Positions 23,459-33,141 are shown, numbered from the stretch's first letter. The stretch: DNA of 48,395 nt from Gemmatimonadota bacterium (GCA_027622655.1 JAQBYI010000025.1:1-48395); one strand, 5' to 3'. Translations and numbers: made by a program. Notes: generated by a model from the sequence alone, not told the origin.

Positions 23459-24985
23459 CTAACCGCGGGCGACGCGGAGCACTTCTTCGATGGTCGTTAC
23501 ACCAGCCCGCACGAGGCGCATTCCGTCGTCGAACAGTGTCCGCATCCCCTTTCTGATTGCCAGCTGCCGAAGCTCCTCTGAGCCGCGGCGCTGCTGAAGC
23601 TCGCCCCGGAGCTCACCGTCGAGCACGAGCAGCTCGTAGATGCCCGTGCGGCCACGGAAGCCCGTGTCGCGGCACTCATCGCAGCCCTTGCCCTTCCAGA
23701 CTCGCTCAATGCCAAGCGCCTTGACGTCGAGCTGCTTCGTAACAAAGCCCTCGGGAACGGTCTCGGCGCGGCAGTTTAAGCAGATGCGACGCACGAGCCG
23801 CTGCGCGAGAACCGCATCCACGGTGCTGGCCACGAGGTACGCTGCGACGCCCAGGTCGAGCAGCCGCGTGAGTGCCGTGGGCGCGTCGTTGGTGTGAAGC
23901 GTCGAGAGTACAAGGTGACCCGTCAGAGCAGCCTGCGTGGCGATCTGGGCCGTCTCGGAATCGCGGATTTCGCCGACGAGAATGACATCCGGATCCTGAC
24001 GCAGCATCGCGCGAAGCGTATTGGCGAACGTCACGCCCGCCTTTTCATTGACGGGCACCTGCGGCACCCCGACCAGTTCGTATTCGACCGGATCTTCGAC
24101 CGTCAGAATCTTTTCGCGTCCGGTCTTGAGGAGTTCAACGGCCGCGTACAGCGTCGTTGACTTGCCCGAGCCCGTCGGACCCGTGCTGAGCACGATTCCG
24201 TGGGGCCGTGAAATCACGTCGCGGAACAAGTCGAGCGTGTCGTCCGCCATCCCCAGTTCGGTGAGCGAAATGCTCCCGCGCTGCTTGTCGAGAAGACGAA
24301 GTACGACACTCTCGCCACGCAACGTCGGCACCGTCGACACGCGCACGTCCACCTGTCGGTCCAGCAAGCGGAGCCGAATGCGCCCGTCCTGCGGCATGCG
24401 CCGTTCAGCGATGTCGAGTTCGGCCATGATCTTGATGCGGCTGATAATTGCCGCGGCCAGGTGCGGCGGCGGCGATGGCGCCGGCTGCAGCACGCCGTCC
24501 ACGCGGTAGCGAACCCGAAGCTCGTGATGGTACCCCTCGAGGTGGACGTCCGAAGCGCGTGCCTCGAGCGCCTCGATGAGGAGCAGGTTCACGAGCCTCA
24601 CTACCGGCGCTTCGTTGGCGAGGTGGAGGAGATCGTCCAGAGGGATGTCGTCCACCGTGCCCGCACGCCCGACACTGGTGAGGCCGGCGATGACGCCCTC
24701 GGCGGTCGTTTCGTCCTGCGCATACGCACGGCGAATGGCGCTCTTTAGATCGTGTTCCGTGTGCCTCTCGACCTCGACTTCAGTTCCGAACATCAATCGC
24801 AGGTCGTCGAGCGCAAGCGGATCCACGTGGTCGAGCCACGTACCCACGCGGAGCGCATTCCCGTTCAGCTTCAACGGGAGTACGCCTTGCTGCTCGAGCC
24901 ATTCGGCCGAAAGCAGCCGCGACAGGCGCTGCACGTTGGCCAGCTCGGTCAGCTCGTCGAGCCGTGCGGCGTCGCTCGCTCCCAT
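23459..24985 (-). CDS. gspE: Type II secretion ATPase GspE
   Basis: 508-aa cytoplasmic ATPase that drives pseudopilus assembly. N-terminal domain about 1-130 (binds GspL), then the ATPase core: Walker A GPTGSGKSTTLYAAVE, Asp box LTVEDPVEYEL, Walker B VILVGEIRDSETAQ, His box LSTLHTNDAPTAL. A tetracysteine zinc module (CLNC, then CDECRDTGFRGRTG) is typical of GspE/PilB. ATG at 24985 is 1 bp after the gspD stop, whereas the longer frame to 25069 overlaps gspD with atypical residues. Last gene of the gsp operon. Confidence 0.94.
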   Translation of the reverse strand: MGASDAARLDELTELANVQRLSRLLSAEWLEQQGVLPLKLNGNALRVGTWLDHVDPLALDDLRLMFGTEVEVERHTEHDLKSAIRRAYAQDETTAEGVIAGLTSVGRAGTVDDIPLDDLLHLANEAPVVRLVNLLLIEALEARASDVHLEGYHHELRVRYRVDGVLQPAPSPPPHLAAAIISRIKIMAELDIAERRMPQDGRIRLRLLDRQVDVRVSTVPTLRGESVVLRLLDKQRGSISLTELGMADDTLDLFRDVISRPHGIVLSTGPTGSGKSTTLYAAVELLKTGREKILTVEDPVEYELVGVPQVPVNEKAGVTFANTLRAMLRQDPDVILVGEIRDSETAQIATQAALTGHLVLSTLHTNDAPTALTRLLDLGVAAYLVASTVDAVLAQRLVRRICLNCRAETVPEGFVTKQLDVKALGIERVWKGKGCDECRDTGFRGRTGIYELLVLDGELRGELQQRRGSEELRQLAIRKGMRTLFDDGMRLVRAGVTTIEEVLRVARG

Positions 24986-24986
24986 G

Positions 24987-26753
24987 CTACCGCCCCGGCG
25001 GCCGGCGCCGCGTGGTATCCGGCGGCAGGAAGCGCTTCGCCGAATCGCCCGGAACAATGCGCGGGCCAAGCGGCATTTCCTTCAGCAGCTCGGTACCCTG
25101 CTCAAGCGAGTTTCGGTAGCGATCGATGTCCTCGTCGCTCGAAATGATGTGCGGCGTGAGGAACAGGAAGAGCTCGTTTGTCGTTGTGACCTTCGACGTG
25201 TTGCCGAACAGGAATCCGCCAATGAACGGAATTCTCGAGAGAAACGGGATTCCCGATACTGTCTGGCTCGTATTGTTCCCGGCGAGCCCGCCAATCACCG
25301 TTGTCTGGCCGTCGCGCAGGAATATCTGCGTTGTGGCCTCGCGCTTGGAGATGACCGGCGCGCTGAACTGGATCTCGTTGGTGGCCGAGTTGTTGGTCTG
25401 GTTCACGGCCATGTTCACATACCCATCGGGGTTGATCGTCGGCGTAATGGTCAGCGTCGTGCCCACGGGGATATACTGCACGGTCTGTACGGTCGTGGGC
25501 ACCGCTCCCGCGCTCACGCTCTGATTCACCTGCACGAACGGCCGATCCTCGCCGACGTTCAGAATGGCTTCCTTGTTGTTCTGCGCGATGATGACGGGCA
25601 TCGAAAGCACCTTCACATCGCCGCGCGTCTGCAGCGCGTTGATCGCCGCGTTGTAGTTGATCGAGCCGTTGCCGCTCGTCAGCTTGAAGATGAAATCGCG
25701 CGCGCTGGCGTTGCCCGGAAGAAGTCCGACCGTATCGCGCGGCGCATTGTTGGTCGCGCCCTTCCTGGTTGCTGCCCCGCTCAAGCCGAGTTCAAGGTCA
25801 CTCGAGCGCGACACCTCGGCGATTGTCACCTCGATGAGCACCTGGAGCGGCCTGAGGTCAATGCCCTGCATCAGCGCCTGGATCAGCTCAAAATCCGGAA
25901 GCGTCGAGCGAATGAGCAGTGAGTTCGTCGGTTCATCGGCGACGATGCGGATCTGCGCTGACGCGTTCGAAAGCGTTCCGAGCGCACCTTGGGCGCCGAG
26001 TACGTTGCCAAGAATGCCCTGCACGAGCGCCTGTTGCTGCGCGGCTGCGCCACCCCGGCCGCCTCCAGCGTTGTTGCCACCGCGCCCGCCTCGGCCACCG
26101 CCACCGCCACCGCCAGCTCCAGCGGCAGCCGCCACCTCAAACGCTGCATTGCCGCCGCGGCCGATCTGTGTGAGCTGAAGCCCGCCCCCGGCGCCGCCGA
26201 ATCCACCACCTCCTGTACCGCCGAGCAGGTTCATCAGTACCGGGGCAACGGTCACGGCATTGGCGTGCTTGAGCCTGTACGTGTAGAGCTTCAGATCAAC
26301 CGCCTGCTGCTGCTGCACCAGCAATGCCTGCTGTGCGCGCTGCTGTGCCGTAATCTGAGCGGCCGGTGCAAGCGCCGGATCCCCCTCAAGTCTGATCAGC
26401 GATCCCTGCGCGGTGAACTTCACACCGTTCGCCTCAGACAGTCCGCGGATCATCGCCACGAGCGTATCACGTGTGAATCCGCGCGCCATCCGCACAGTCA
26501 CCCGCTGCGCCGGCACGTTGGTCATTGTGATGTTCAGGTCACCCGCCTCGGCGAGCGCGCTCAAAACAACCTGAAGTTCCTGATTCTGGAAGTCCAGCGC
26601 AAATGCGCCCTGACCGCCCTGGCTCGCAACCGTGTCGGCACGCAGCGCCACGGCCCTCGGAGCAGCGCCTCTGGCACCACGCTGGGCCAGTGACGGCGAT
26701 GCGAGAAGCATCGCGGCAGCGGAGGCAATGAGAAATCGTCGATTTGGGATCAT
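24987..26753 (-). CDS. gspD: Type II secretion secretin GspD
   Basis: 588-aa outer-membrane channel. Signal peptide (IASAAAMLLASPSLA, cut after AQ), a secretin/TonB short N-terminal repeat (VTVRMARGFTRDTL), one N-type domain, and the C-terminal secretin domain (NVGEDRPFVQV, VPVGTTLTITP near the end, ATTQIFLRDGQTTVIGGL). It is shorter than typical GspD (about 650-700 aa), with fewer N domains. A Gly-rich loop of about 40 residues (residues 185-230) interrupts the periplasmic part. Located between gspC and gspE. Confidence 0.92.
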   Translation of the reverse strand: MIPNRRFLIASAAAMLLASPSLAQRGARGAAPRAVALRADTVASQGGQGAFALDFQNQELQVVLSALAEAGDLNITMTNVPAQRVTVRMARGFTRDTLVAMIRGLSEANGVKFTAQGSLIRLEGDPALAPAAQITAQQRAQQALLVQQQQAVDLKLYTYRLKHANAVTVAPVLMNLLGGTGGGGFGGAGGGLQLTQIGRGGNAAFEVAAAAGAGGGGGGGRGGRGGNNAGGGRGGAAAQQQALVQGILGNVLGAQGALGTLSNASAQIRIVADEPTNSLLIRSTLPDFELIQALMQGIDLRPLQVLIEVTIAEVSRSSDLELGLSGAATRKGATNNAPRDTVGLLPGNASARDFIFKLTSGNGSINYNAAINALQTRGDVKVLSMPVIIAQNNKEAILNVGEDRPFVQVNQSVSAGAVPTTVQTVQYIPVGTTLTITPTINPDGYVNMAVNQTNNSATNEIQFSAPVISKREATTQIFLRDGQTTVIGGLAGNNTSQTVSGIPFLSRIPFIGGFLFGNTSKVTTTNELFLFLTPHIISSDEDIDRYRNSLEQGTELLKEMPLGPRIVPGDSAKRFLPPDTTRRRPPGR

Positions 26754-26762
26754 AGGTGTAGC

Positions 26763-27275
26763 TCAGGGAACTGGTTTGCTTGCGTCAATCGAAAAGCGCT
26801 CGCCTTCAGCCGAACGAAACGTCACTCGCCCACGCTCGATGGAAACGACGGTAAATCCGCCGAGCTTTGCGCCAACCCGCACGATGGTTGGTTGCCCACC
26901 AGAGACCTGGCATGTCGCGAAATGCGCACCGTCGCTCGCCAGTACGGTGCCGAGTACCACCGGACGCGGCGCCGGCTGGCCCGGGGTATTGTCTGCCTCG
27001 CCCGGAAGCCGGTAGCGGCGGAGCGGTGCCTGCCGATCGTCAGTGAAAATGTCGTTCGCCACCGCAGCGGCGATGTTCGCGCCGCCGCCGGGAATTGTGA
27101 ACTTCAGCGCCGAGTCCGCAATCGGAATCGGCGGCGCAGCGGCCTCAACCGGCGCGATACGTGCCGCGCCCACCGCGGAGGCTACGAGCACCGCCACGGC
27201 GACAATGACAGCGGCGACCACGACGCGGAAAAACCCGTCGCGAAGCGTTTCGCGCGAAGCGACAAGCTTGCTCAT
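26763..27275 (-). CDS. gspC: GspC-like inner-membrane coupling protein
   Basis: 170 aa: short cytoplasmic start, one transmembrane helix (about 17-36, VVVAAVIVAVAVLVASAVGA), a linker and a homology-region-like beta domain (LGTVLASDGAHFATCQVSGGQ then VSIERGRVTFRSAEGERF). GspC normally links secretin and inner-membrane platform; this one lacks a PDZ or coiled-coil domain, so it is a minimal form, also similar to PilP. Assignment rests on position between gspM and gspD as well as on the fold. Confidence 0.75.
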   Translation of the reverse strand: MSKLVASRETLRDGFFRVVVAAVIVAVAVLVASAVGAARIAPVEAAAPPIPIADSALKFTIPGGGANIAAAVANDIFTDDRQAPLRRYRLPGEADNTPGQPAPRPVVLGTVLASDGAHFATCQVSGGQPTIVRVGAKLGGFTVVSIERGRVTFRSAEGERFSIDASKPVP

Positions 27276-27997
27276 GGAGCACCCCCCCGCGCAGCCGATA
27301 CTGACCCTGCCAGTGCTTCCGGGCCGGCCTCAGCTTTGACCACCGAATACCCGACCACGGTCGCAGTTATTGAGAGGGTCTCTCGATCCTCATCGCCCGC
27401 GCGCAGCACGCGGGCAATGTCGAGGCGCTCAATGGTCACGACCTTGTTGCCGCGCTCAAGCGCGTCCAGGAACTCCAGTACGCCCTGGAAATCGGATTCT
27501 GCCCGCAGCTCAACCCGGAGCGCCTGCATCCCCTGGGGCAGCGACTGCGTCGGCGTCGAGCCTCGCCCAGCCCCGGGGCCACCTGCGCCGGCGGGAGCCG
27601 CGAATGCCCGATTGACCCCCGCGCGGCCGCCCGCGGTTGTGTTGGCGCGCGTCGACGCACTGGCCAACCAGACGTGCGTTCTACGGGCGACGTCGCCGAG
27701 GTACGTGACGAGTGTTCCGCCCGCAGCGACTTCATTCGCGCCGGAAAACACCCGGGCATCCGCGGCCGCAATCGCAGAGTCGGCGAACTGCTTGCGCGCC
27801 GGGCTGAGGTTGGCCTGAAGAATGGCCGCACGCTCTCGCGAGAGCGCATCACGCTCGATCGCGATGCGGTCGTTCATTTCCGCGAGCGCGGCACGAAGCG
27901 GCTTCACTCCGAATACCCATCCGAGCGACGGCACCAGAACCGCCAGCGCAATGAGCACCGTTCGGCGTTCGCGCGGATTCATCGAGATGCCTTTCAT
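27272..27997 (-). CDS. gspM: GspM-like platform protein
   Basis: 241 aa: one N-terminal transmembrane helix (about 12-32, VLIALAVLVPSLGWVFGV), a coiled-coil stretch (ALAEMNDRIAIERDALSRER), a Gly/Ala-rich insert and a C-terminal ferredoxin-like beta-alpha-beta domain (LRVELRAESDFQGVLEFLDAL, VVTIERLDIARVL). That is the GspM/PilO layout. The ATG overlaps the TGA of gspL (ATGA). It stabilises GspL in the inner membrane. Confidence 0.85.
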   Translation of the reverse strand: MKGISMNPRERRTVLIALAVLVPSLGWVFGVKPLRAALAEMNDRIAIERDALSRERAAILQANLSPARKQFADSAIAAADARVFSGANEVAAGGTLVTYLGDVARRTHVWLASASTRANTTAGGRAGVNRAFAAPAGAGGPGAGRGSTPTQSLPQGMQALRVELRAESDFQGVLEFLDALERGNKVVTIERLDIARVLRAGDEDRETLSITATVVGYSVVKAEAGPEALAGSVSAARGGAP

Positions 27998-29367
27998 CGC
28001 TTCACCGGGCCGAGCTGTGCACCAATGGAAAAGTGCTCGAGCGGAATCTCCCCTTCGATGGCATCGCGACGGACCGGCGCTGTCGCACGCAAGCTGATTA
28101 CTCCGGGCATACGCCCGATTTCGTCGAACACGGGCGCGGCCTGCTCGGCAACGCCGTCAATGAAGATCGAGTCGCCGCGGGCGCGGACCGACGTCAGAGA
28201 CGCATCGATGGGAAGGTGTGCCGCAAGGTTCGCCAGCACCGAAGACCAGCGCGGCGCACTCCGCGCCGCGCCGGCCAGGCCGGCCACCTGTCTGTAGGTG
28301 GCGTCCACTGACGAGCGGCCGACGAGTGATGCATCGACCTGCGACCGGATCGCTGAGCGCTCGGCCTGAACGCTCGCGAGTTCCCGCTTCACGCCGGCGA
28401 AGTGTACGCCCGTCGCAATGAGGAGAAGCGCCGCCGCGATACCAAGCGTCCACCAAGTCAGGCGGCGGATCTCGCCTTGCTGCTGAACGCGCGATTCGTC
28501 GCTCCTGAATTCGAGACCCACGGCAGACGCAGCGAAACGGGCCGCCAGCGCCTCGGGGCGCTCGCAGAGCTCGCGCCATCGTGGTTCCGGTGCCAGCACA
28601 TGCACTCCGACGCTCATAAGCGCATCAGACAGCGCGCGACTGGCGTCGGCGGGCCCAATGATGGCGATGCGAGCCGCACTTCGACTGTCTTTACCATTGT
28701 CTCTACCAGCCGCAATCGCGCCGATCTGTTCGGCGTCGGCGGGACCGCGAAAGCGGCGCACGGCATCGAGCGAGCCGTTCACCAACGTGAGCATGTCGCT
28801 GCGATCGTCGCTCGTGACCAGCACGTGTGCCGTTCCGCGCGCGAGCAGGGGCCAGAGCGCGACCGCCGCTGCGGCCCACGCCGATTCGGCCGGCACGACG
28901 CTGCGCACCTCGCATCCCGCCGCTGCCGCGGCCGCTTGCAAGCTCTGCATGAGCTGCTGCGTCGTTGTCGTCGCAAGCACTGGAGTGGCTGGCGCGCCCT
29001 TTGCGTACGGAGCGCCGGACTGAGTGCCGACGATCTGTGCGCCACGCGCCGACAGGAAGTACCTGCCTGCGTTCCGAGCCAGAAACCGGTCGCGATCGTC
29101 CTGGCGCAATGGGGGCAGCGCAATAGTCCGGGTTTCCGACAGCGGCGGCATGAGCGCGACGACAATCGTGGGTGAGCCGAGCCCGGACGCCCGTGCCGCT
29201 TCCGCGAGCGCTGCAGCCAGCGATTCCCGCGAACCGTTGGCCCCGCCATTGAGCTCGATCTGTGAGGACCAGACGGTCGGAACCGCAGCGGCTGCCGCCG
29301 TAATGGATGCCGGCGTGAGCGCGATGCCGAGGACGTCCTTCGCCGAAGCGTGGCGACTCATCGCCAT
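27994..29367 (-). CDS. gspL: GspL-like cytoplasmic actin-fold plus periplasmic fusion
   Basis: 457 aa. Residues 1-300 resemble the actin-like GspL/PilM cytoplasmic domain (LGIALTPASITAA at the start, VVALMPPLSETRTI, GCEVRSVVPAESAWAAAAVALW). A transmembrane helix follows at about 320-343 (WWTLGIAAALLLIATGV), then a coiled coil and a PilN-like domain (RVRARGDSIFIDGVAEQAAPVFDEI). This is the classical GspL organisation, where the GspE-binding and GspM-binding parts are one chain. It overlaps gspK by 10 bp and gspM by 4 bp (ATGA). Confidence 0.85.
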   Translation of the reverse strand: MAMSRHASAKDVLGIALTPASITAAAAAVPTVWSSQIELNGGANGSRESLAAALAEAARASGLGSPTIVVALMPPLSETRTIALPPLRQDDRDRFLARNAGRYFLSARGAQIVGTQSGAPYAKGAPATPVLATTTTQQLMQSLQAAAAAAGCEVRSVVPAESAWAAAAVALWPLLARGTAHVLVTSDDRSDMLTLVNGSLDAVRRFRGPADAEQIGAIAAGRDNGKDSRSAARIAIIGPADASRALSDALMSVGVHVLAPEPRWRELCERPEALAARFAASAVGLEFRSDESRVQQQGEIRRLTWWTLGIAAALLLIATGVHFAGVKRELASVQAERSAIRSQVDASLVGRSSVDATYRQVAGLAGAARSAPRWSSVLANLAAHLPIDASLTSVRARGDSIFIDGVAEQAAPVFDEIGRMPGVISLRATAPVRRDAIEGEIPLEHFSIGAQLGPVKR

Positions 29368-30347
29368 TCCTCCGCCATCACGTCGGCGGCGGGAGCTCCG
29401 TTGACGTTGCTCCGCTGCAGGAGAACGCGCAGCCGGACCGGCTTCGCCGATGGACTCGCGTACGCCAGCAGCGTGAGCTGGATTTGCGTGGTTAGCACTC
29501 CGGCACGGGCGGTGATGGCCTGTTCGGCAGCCTCGCTCTGCTGTTGCAACGCGGATGCAACCCTGTCGCTCACTCCGCGGCGCGCGGCCGGCATGACCTC
29601 GTTCACGCTGGCGATGCGCGCACCGCGCGCGCGTGCGGACAGAATCCGCGAGAGGATCTCATCGGTCATTCCGGGGAGCACGCGCAACACCGGCACAGGC
29701 GCGGAGTTGAGGTTCACCTGCGAACTCCCGAGCGTGGTGAGATACGGGCTTACGACCTCATAGATATCCGGCGTCATTCCCTTCACGTCGAGCATCTCCT
29801 CGAGGTCACGAAAATCCTGGTTGGTCGGAAGGCGCAACAGCTTGCTCTTCAGGTACTCCTCGCGTTCACCGCCGCGCGCCCGCGCGATCTCGTCGATATC
29901 GCGCCAATCCTGAATCGCCTGGGACAGTTCATCAGCGAGCACGTAGTCACCAAGGAGATTCGAGAACAGCGTGCGGAGTTCTGACTCTGAAAGCACGTTC
30001 ACGTTAAGCCGCGCGCCCAGATCGACGGCCGAGACGTGGATCCGCGTGCTGTCAACCATCATCATGCCGGAGTACAGCGAGTCCACGCCAAGCCACGGAT
30101 CAGCCGACTGCGCGCTTCCGATGGCGCCGGCGGTGGACTGCGGCCCCATACGCAGCGCGTACTCCAGCCGTGCCCGCGTCATCGCGAAAGCACCGAGCGC
30201 ACCGGCCGATGCCCGCGCGCGGTCGGCAGCGGCAAGCCCAACCTCACGCCGTTCGCGGCCCACAAGCGCAAACTCCAGGATGACGACGGTGATTCCGACC
30301 ACGAGCCACAGCGCGGCAAGCATCGCGATACCACGACGGTTCTTCAC
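29358..30347 (-). CDS. gspK: GspK minor pseudopilin
   Basis: 329 aa from GTG 30347, which overlaps the gspJ TGA (GTGA); the frame continues to 30479 with a Cys/Arg-rich, unlike-protein stretch, so it is rejected. N-terminus RRGIAMLAALWLVVGITVVIL is a prepilin-like helix. GspK tip proteins lack the Glu5 of the others, as here. The large alpha domain contains LSQAIQDWRDIDE (Ca-site region) and LNSAPVPVLRVLPGM, a family signature. It caps the pseudopilus together with GspI and GspJ. Confidence 0.88.
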   Translation of the reverse strand: MKNRRGIAMLAALWLVVGITVVILEFALVGRERREVGLAAADRARASAGALGAFAMTRARLEYALRMGPQSTAGAIGSAQSADPWLGVDSLYSGMMMVDSTRIHVSAVDLGARLNVNVLSESELRTLFSNLLGDYVLADELSQAIQDWRDIDEIARARGGEREEYLKSKLLRLPTNQDFRDLEEMLDVKGMTPDIYEVVSPYLTTLGSSQVNLNSAPVPVLRVLPGMTDEILSRILSARARGARIASVNEVMPAARRGVSDRVASALQQQSEAAEQAITARAGVLTTQIQLTLLAYASPSAKPVRLRVLLQRSNVNGAPAADVMAEEWR

Positions 30348-31024
30348 GGAGTTGCCTCGCCAAACACGATCGTGAGCGGCAATTCGAGCAGTCGTGGCAA
30401 CACGAACCCGTCGGCCGCAATCATCGCAATGCGTAGCGCGATCAGTTGCCCCGTCGCGGCTTCCGTGCTCGGTATCCATCGGCCCGTTCGCTGGTCGTAG
30501 AACTCAATCGCGAGATCGCCGACGGAGGGATCCAGTTCACGCCGCAGTAGCGGAGTTTGAGTGCTCGCCTGATACTCGATCACCAACCCCTGCTCTGGCG
30601 TGTCGTCGTCTGCGTCAACGAAGATTCGGATACGCACGTTGGCCGCCATCAACGGATTCGGCCCATTCGTGACGACCGTCAATTCGTTGCCGGTTGATAC
30701 AGCGGCGGTCACGCCCGCTGTCGTGGCGCTCGTCCCTCGCGCTCCCGGAGCGACGCTCGCCAACTGTCTGCCGCCGGTACCGCCTCCGCGTCCCCCACGT
30801 GGTGCGCCGCCCGTCGTAACCTGCGGATCGCCCTGCAGAATCCACTGCCGGAGCGTTTCCCGTAGCGCTGCTGCCCGTTCGACGTCCACGGACGCCTCAC
30901 GGATCGTTTCCTGTCGATCGATCGTCATTCCGAATGCAACGGCGCCGGCAATCGTCATCATCGCGAGAATGGACAGCGCGACGATAAGCTCGAGCAGCGT
31001 CATTCCAGAGCGCGCGCGCATCAT
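30344..31024 (-). CDS. gspJ: GspJ minor pseudopilin
   Basis: 226 aa from ATG 31024, which overlaps the gspI TGA (ATGA); a second ATG at 31021 is also possible. Prepilin signature GMTLLELIVALSIL with cleavage before Met and Glu5 present. A Gly-rich loop (GGAPRGGRGGGTGG) sits at the base of the soluble domain. The long 5' extension to 31219 overlaps gspI and contains no family sequence. Confidence 0.85.
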   Translation of the reverse strand: MMRARSGMTLLELIVALSILAMMTIAGAVAFGMTIDRQETIREASVDVERAAALRETLRQWILQGDPQVTTGGAPRGGRGGGTGGRQLASVAPGARGTSATTAGVTAAVSTGNELTVVTNGPNPLMAANVRIRIFVDADDDTPEQGLVIEYQASTQTPLLRRELDPSVGDLAIEFYDQRTGRWIPSTEAATGQLIALRIAMIAADGFVLPRLLELPLTIVFGEATP

Positions 31025-31488
31025 CGGTCTCCTCCACCGCGTCTGCCACCGCCACCCTGGGTGCCCTGGGTGCCCTGGGTGCCCGTTCCGGTCGTGAACA
31101 GCGGGCGCCGATACACGTAGGTGTGGACAGCAAACGCTCCGTCCGTTTCCCAGCGCACGGTCACACTGACGTCGTACACGCCTGCCTGCGTACCGACCGG
31201 CGTCGCAGTCGTTTCCCACGAGTATTCGTTCAACGGCTCAGGAAACGTCCCTTCCTTCACGCTGTCCGGCAGGGCGCGCAGCGCGGTCTCGTTGAGAAAG
31301 TCGAGCCAGTCCACACGAGTCTGGGCAAGCGCGGCGGCCTCGATTGCCCGCCGCGAACGGACCGCCGTCCGCATTTCCGTTCCAACGGCCTCGAGTGCGG
31401 CAATCGCCACTATCCCCACCATCGCCATCGCGGCGACGGCTTCGAACAGCGACACGCCCTTCCGCTGGGACCTAGCGCTGGCCGGCAT
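31021..31488 (-). CDS. gspI: GspI minor pseudopilin
   Basis: 155 aa. Signature KGVSLFEAVAAMAMVGIV (Glu5 present) followed by a soluble domain (RVDWLDFLNETAL, YDVSVTVRWE) ending in GTQGTQGTQGGGG, encoded by three 9-bp tandem units (31055-31081). Overlaps gspH by 17 bp and gspJ by 4 bp. It probably nucleates the pseudopilus tip with GspJ and GspK. Confidence 0.85.
   Translation of the reverse strand: MPASARSQRKGVSLFEAVAAMAMVGIVAIAALEAVGTEMRTAVRSRRAIEAAALAQTRVDWLDFLNETALRALPDSVKEGTFPEPLNEYSWETTATPVGTQAGVYDVSVTVRWETDGAFAVHTYVYRRPLFTTGTGTQGTQGTQGGGGRRGGGDR
31055..31081 (+). repeat. Three 9-bp tandem units in the gspI tail
   Basis: CCCTGGGTG repeated at 31055, 31064 and 31073, encoding GTQ triplets in the disordered C-terminus of GspI. 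Confidence 0.8.
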
Positions 31489-31927
31489 ATGCCACTCCGG
31501 TCCACGGATCCACCTGCACCATCAAAGTCCCGCCGGGGCCGCGCACCGCCACCGAATCTGAAAACGACGCGCCGCTCGGCTGGAACAGAAACGTCAAACG
31601 GTCGAGCTCGGTCTCGAACACGGTGGCGCCGCCAAGGTCGATCGTTCCAGTGGCGTACGGACCCATCCCGTTTACGCCGGTCGTGTCCACGCGAAACGTG
31701 CCGCTCGTCGGATCGAGGCGGACGGCGACCGTTGTGCTCGTCTGCACTGCCTGACGGCGTGCATCGCGCAGCAACGTCAGCAGCGATTCCGCGTCGGACT
31801 GCGTCTTGTAATAGCCGAAGTTTCCGAGCGCGGGCGCCACCAGCGCGAGCGTAACGCCCAGGATGGCCAATACGAGCGCCGTCTCCCAGAGCGTGAATCC
31901 GCCGCGCGCGCGCGCCAAGACCGTCAT
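31472..31927 (-). CDS. gspH: GspH minor pseudopilin
   Basis: 151 aa. Prepilin motif GGFTLWETALVLAIL (Glu5 present), then a small beta domain (VAVRLDPTSGTFRVDT, LTFLFQPSGASFSDS). Position between gspF and gspI and the motif support GspH; GspG is assigned to the next pseudopilin in the operon by its length and conserved soluble domain. Overlaps gspF by 4 bp (ATGA). Confidence 0.82.
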   Translation of the reverse strand: MTVLARARGGFTLWETALVLAILGVTLALVAPALGNFGYYKTQSDAESLLTLLRDARRQAVQTSTTVAVRLDPTSGTFRVDTTGVNGMGPYATGTIDLGGATVFETELDRLTFLFQPSGASFSDSVAVRGPGGTLMVQVDPWTGVAYAGQR

Positions 31928-33123
31928 CGGAACGAACCCGCGTTGATGCCGTAGATCGCCTGCAGCAGCGACAGCGCCACGAACGCTACGATCATGCCAA
32001 ATATCACGATCATGGCCGGCTCGGCGAGCGCAGCCACGCGCTGAGTCGCGCGCTCAGTGCGTTCTTCGAAAATGTCCGCGGACTTCACAAGGAACGTCCT
32101 GAGGTCACCTGCCTCTTCGCCCACGCCGATCAGCTGCGCGAGTAACGGTGCGAACAGCGTGCTCTCAGCCACCGCAGCTCGCATCGTGCTCCCTTCACGT
32201 ACCATGGCGCGCACACGGGCAATGTCGTCCTTCGCTACGGGGTCGCCGATGCTCTCCATCGTGTCGTCGAGAGCCGGGAGAAGCGGAGCCCCACCAGCGA
32301 GCAGTACGCCCAGCAGGCGCGCGAACCGCGCCGAGATCGCGTATTGGCGGAGCGTGCGCACGACCGGGAGCGCCAGCAGGAACGTGGCCCACGCCCGACG
32401 TCCGTCCTCCGAGTTGCGCACCCAAGCGAAAAGCGCCGCGCCCACGAACGGAATGAGCGCCAGCACCGGCCACCCGGTGCGGACGAGGTTGGTAAATGCC
32501 AGCATCGCGCGCGTCGTCGCCGGCAGCGTCGCCCCGCTCCCCTCCAGCAGCGTCACGAAGCGAGGGAGCACGAAGAAAATCAGCACCGTGACGGCGACAG
32601 TTCCGGCGCTGGCCAGCAGCAGCGGGTAAATCGCGGCCGACACGATGCGGCTCTGCAGCTGTTCCGCGCGCTCGATCTGTTCGGCGAGGCGCGCGAACGC
32701 GGTGTCCAGATCTCCGCTCCGCTCTCCGGCCCGCACGATGCCGACGTACAACGGGTCGAACAACGTCCGGTGTTCTGCAAGCGCGTCGGCCAGCGGCACG
32801 CCGCGTTCAACGCGTGACTTTACGTTGAGGATTGCCTCCGCAACGTCGCCGGATGCCACCCCTGTTGCTGCGCCGAGCGCGCGAGCGAGCGGCATGCCCA
32901 CCGGAAGGAGGGCCGACATCGCGCGCGTAAACTCCAGAACTTCCCGCTTGCGACCCGGCCGCCACCCCGTGTTGCCCGAACCCGCCGCGGCCTCGGCCAC
33001 CTGCAGCACGAAGAGGCCGCGCGCCTCCAGCGACTTGGAGAGCGCACCGGCGCTCTCAGCGCTCGACTGCCCGCTTTGGCGTCGGCCGCTGACGTCTACG
33101 GCTTCGTATGCGAACGTGGGCAC
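31924..33123 (-). CDS. gspF: Type II secretion platform protein GspF
   Basis: 399 aa. Two homologous cytoplasmic four-helix domains (EFTRAMSALLPVGMPLARAL and FARLLGVLLAGGAPLLPAL) and three transmembrane helices (around 170-190, 215-235 and 370-395). GTG start at 33123 gives the normal PTFAYEAVD N-terminus. It is the inner-membrane rotor that couples GspE to pseudopilin extraction. It lies 18 bp after gspG. Confidence 0.95.
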   Translation of the reverse strand: MPTFAYEAVDVSGRRQSGQSSAESAGALSKSLEARGLFVLQVAEAAAGSGNTGWRPGRKREVLEFTRAMSALLPVGMPLARALGAATGVASGDVAEAILNVKSRVERGVPLADALAEHRTLFDPLYVGIVRAGERSGDLDTAFARLAEQIERAEQLQSRIVSAAIYPLLLASAGTVAVTVLIFFVLPRFVTLLEGSGATLPATTRAMLAFTNLVRTGWPVLALIPFVGAALFAWVRNSEDGRRAWATFLLALPVVRTLRQYAISARFARLLGVLLAGGAPLLPALDDTMESIGDPVAKDDIARVRAMVREGSTMRAAVAESTLFAPLLAQLIGVGEEAGDLRTFLVKSADIFEERTERATQRVAALAEPAMIVIFGMIVAFVALSLLQAIYGINAGSFR

Positions 33124-33141
33124 GGGCAGGCCTCTCGCTGC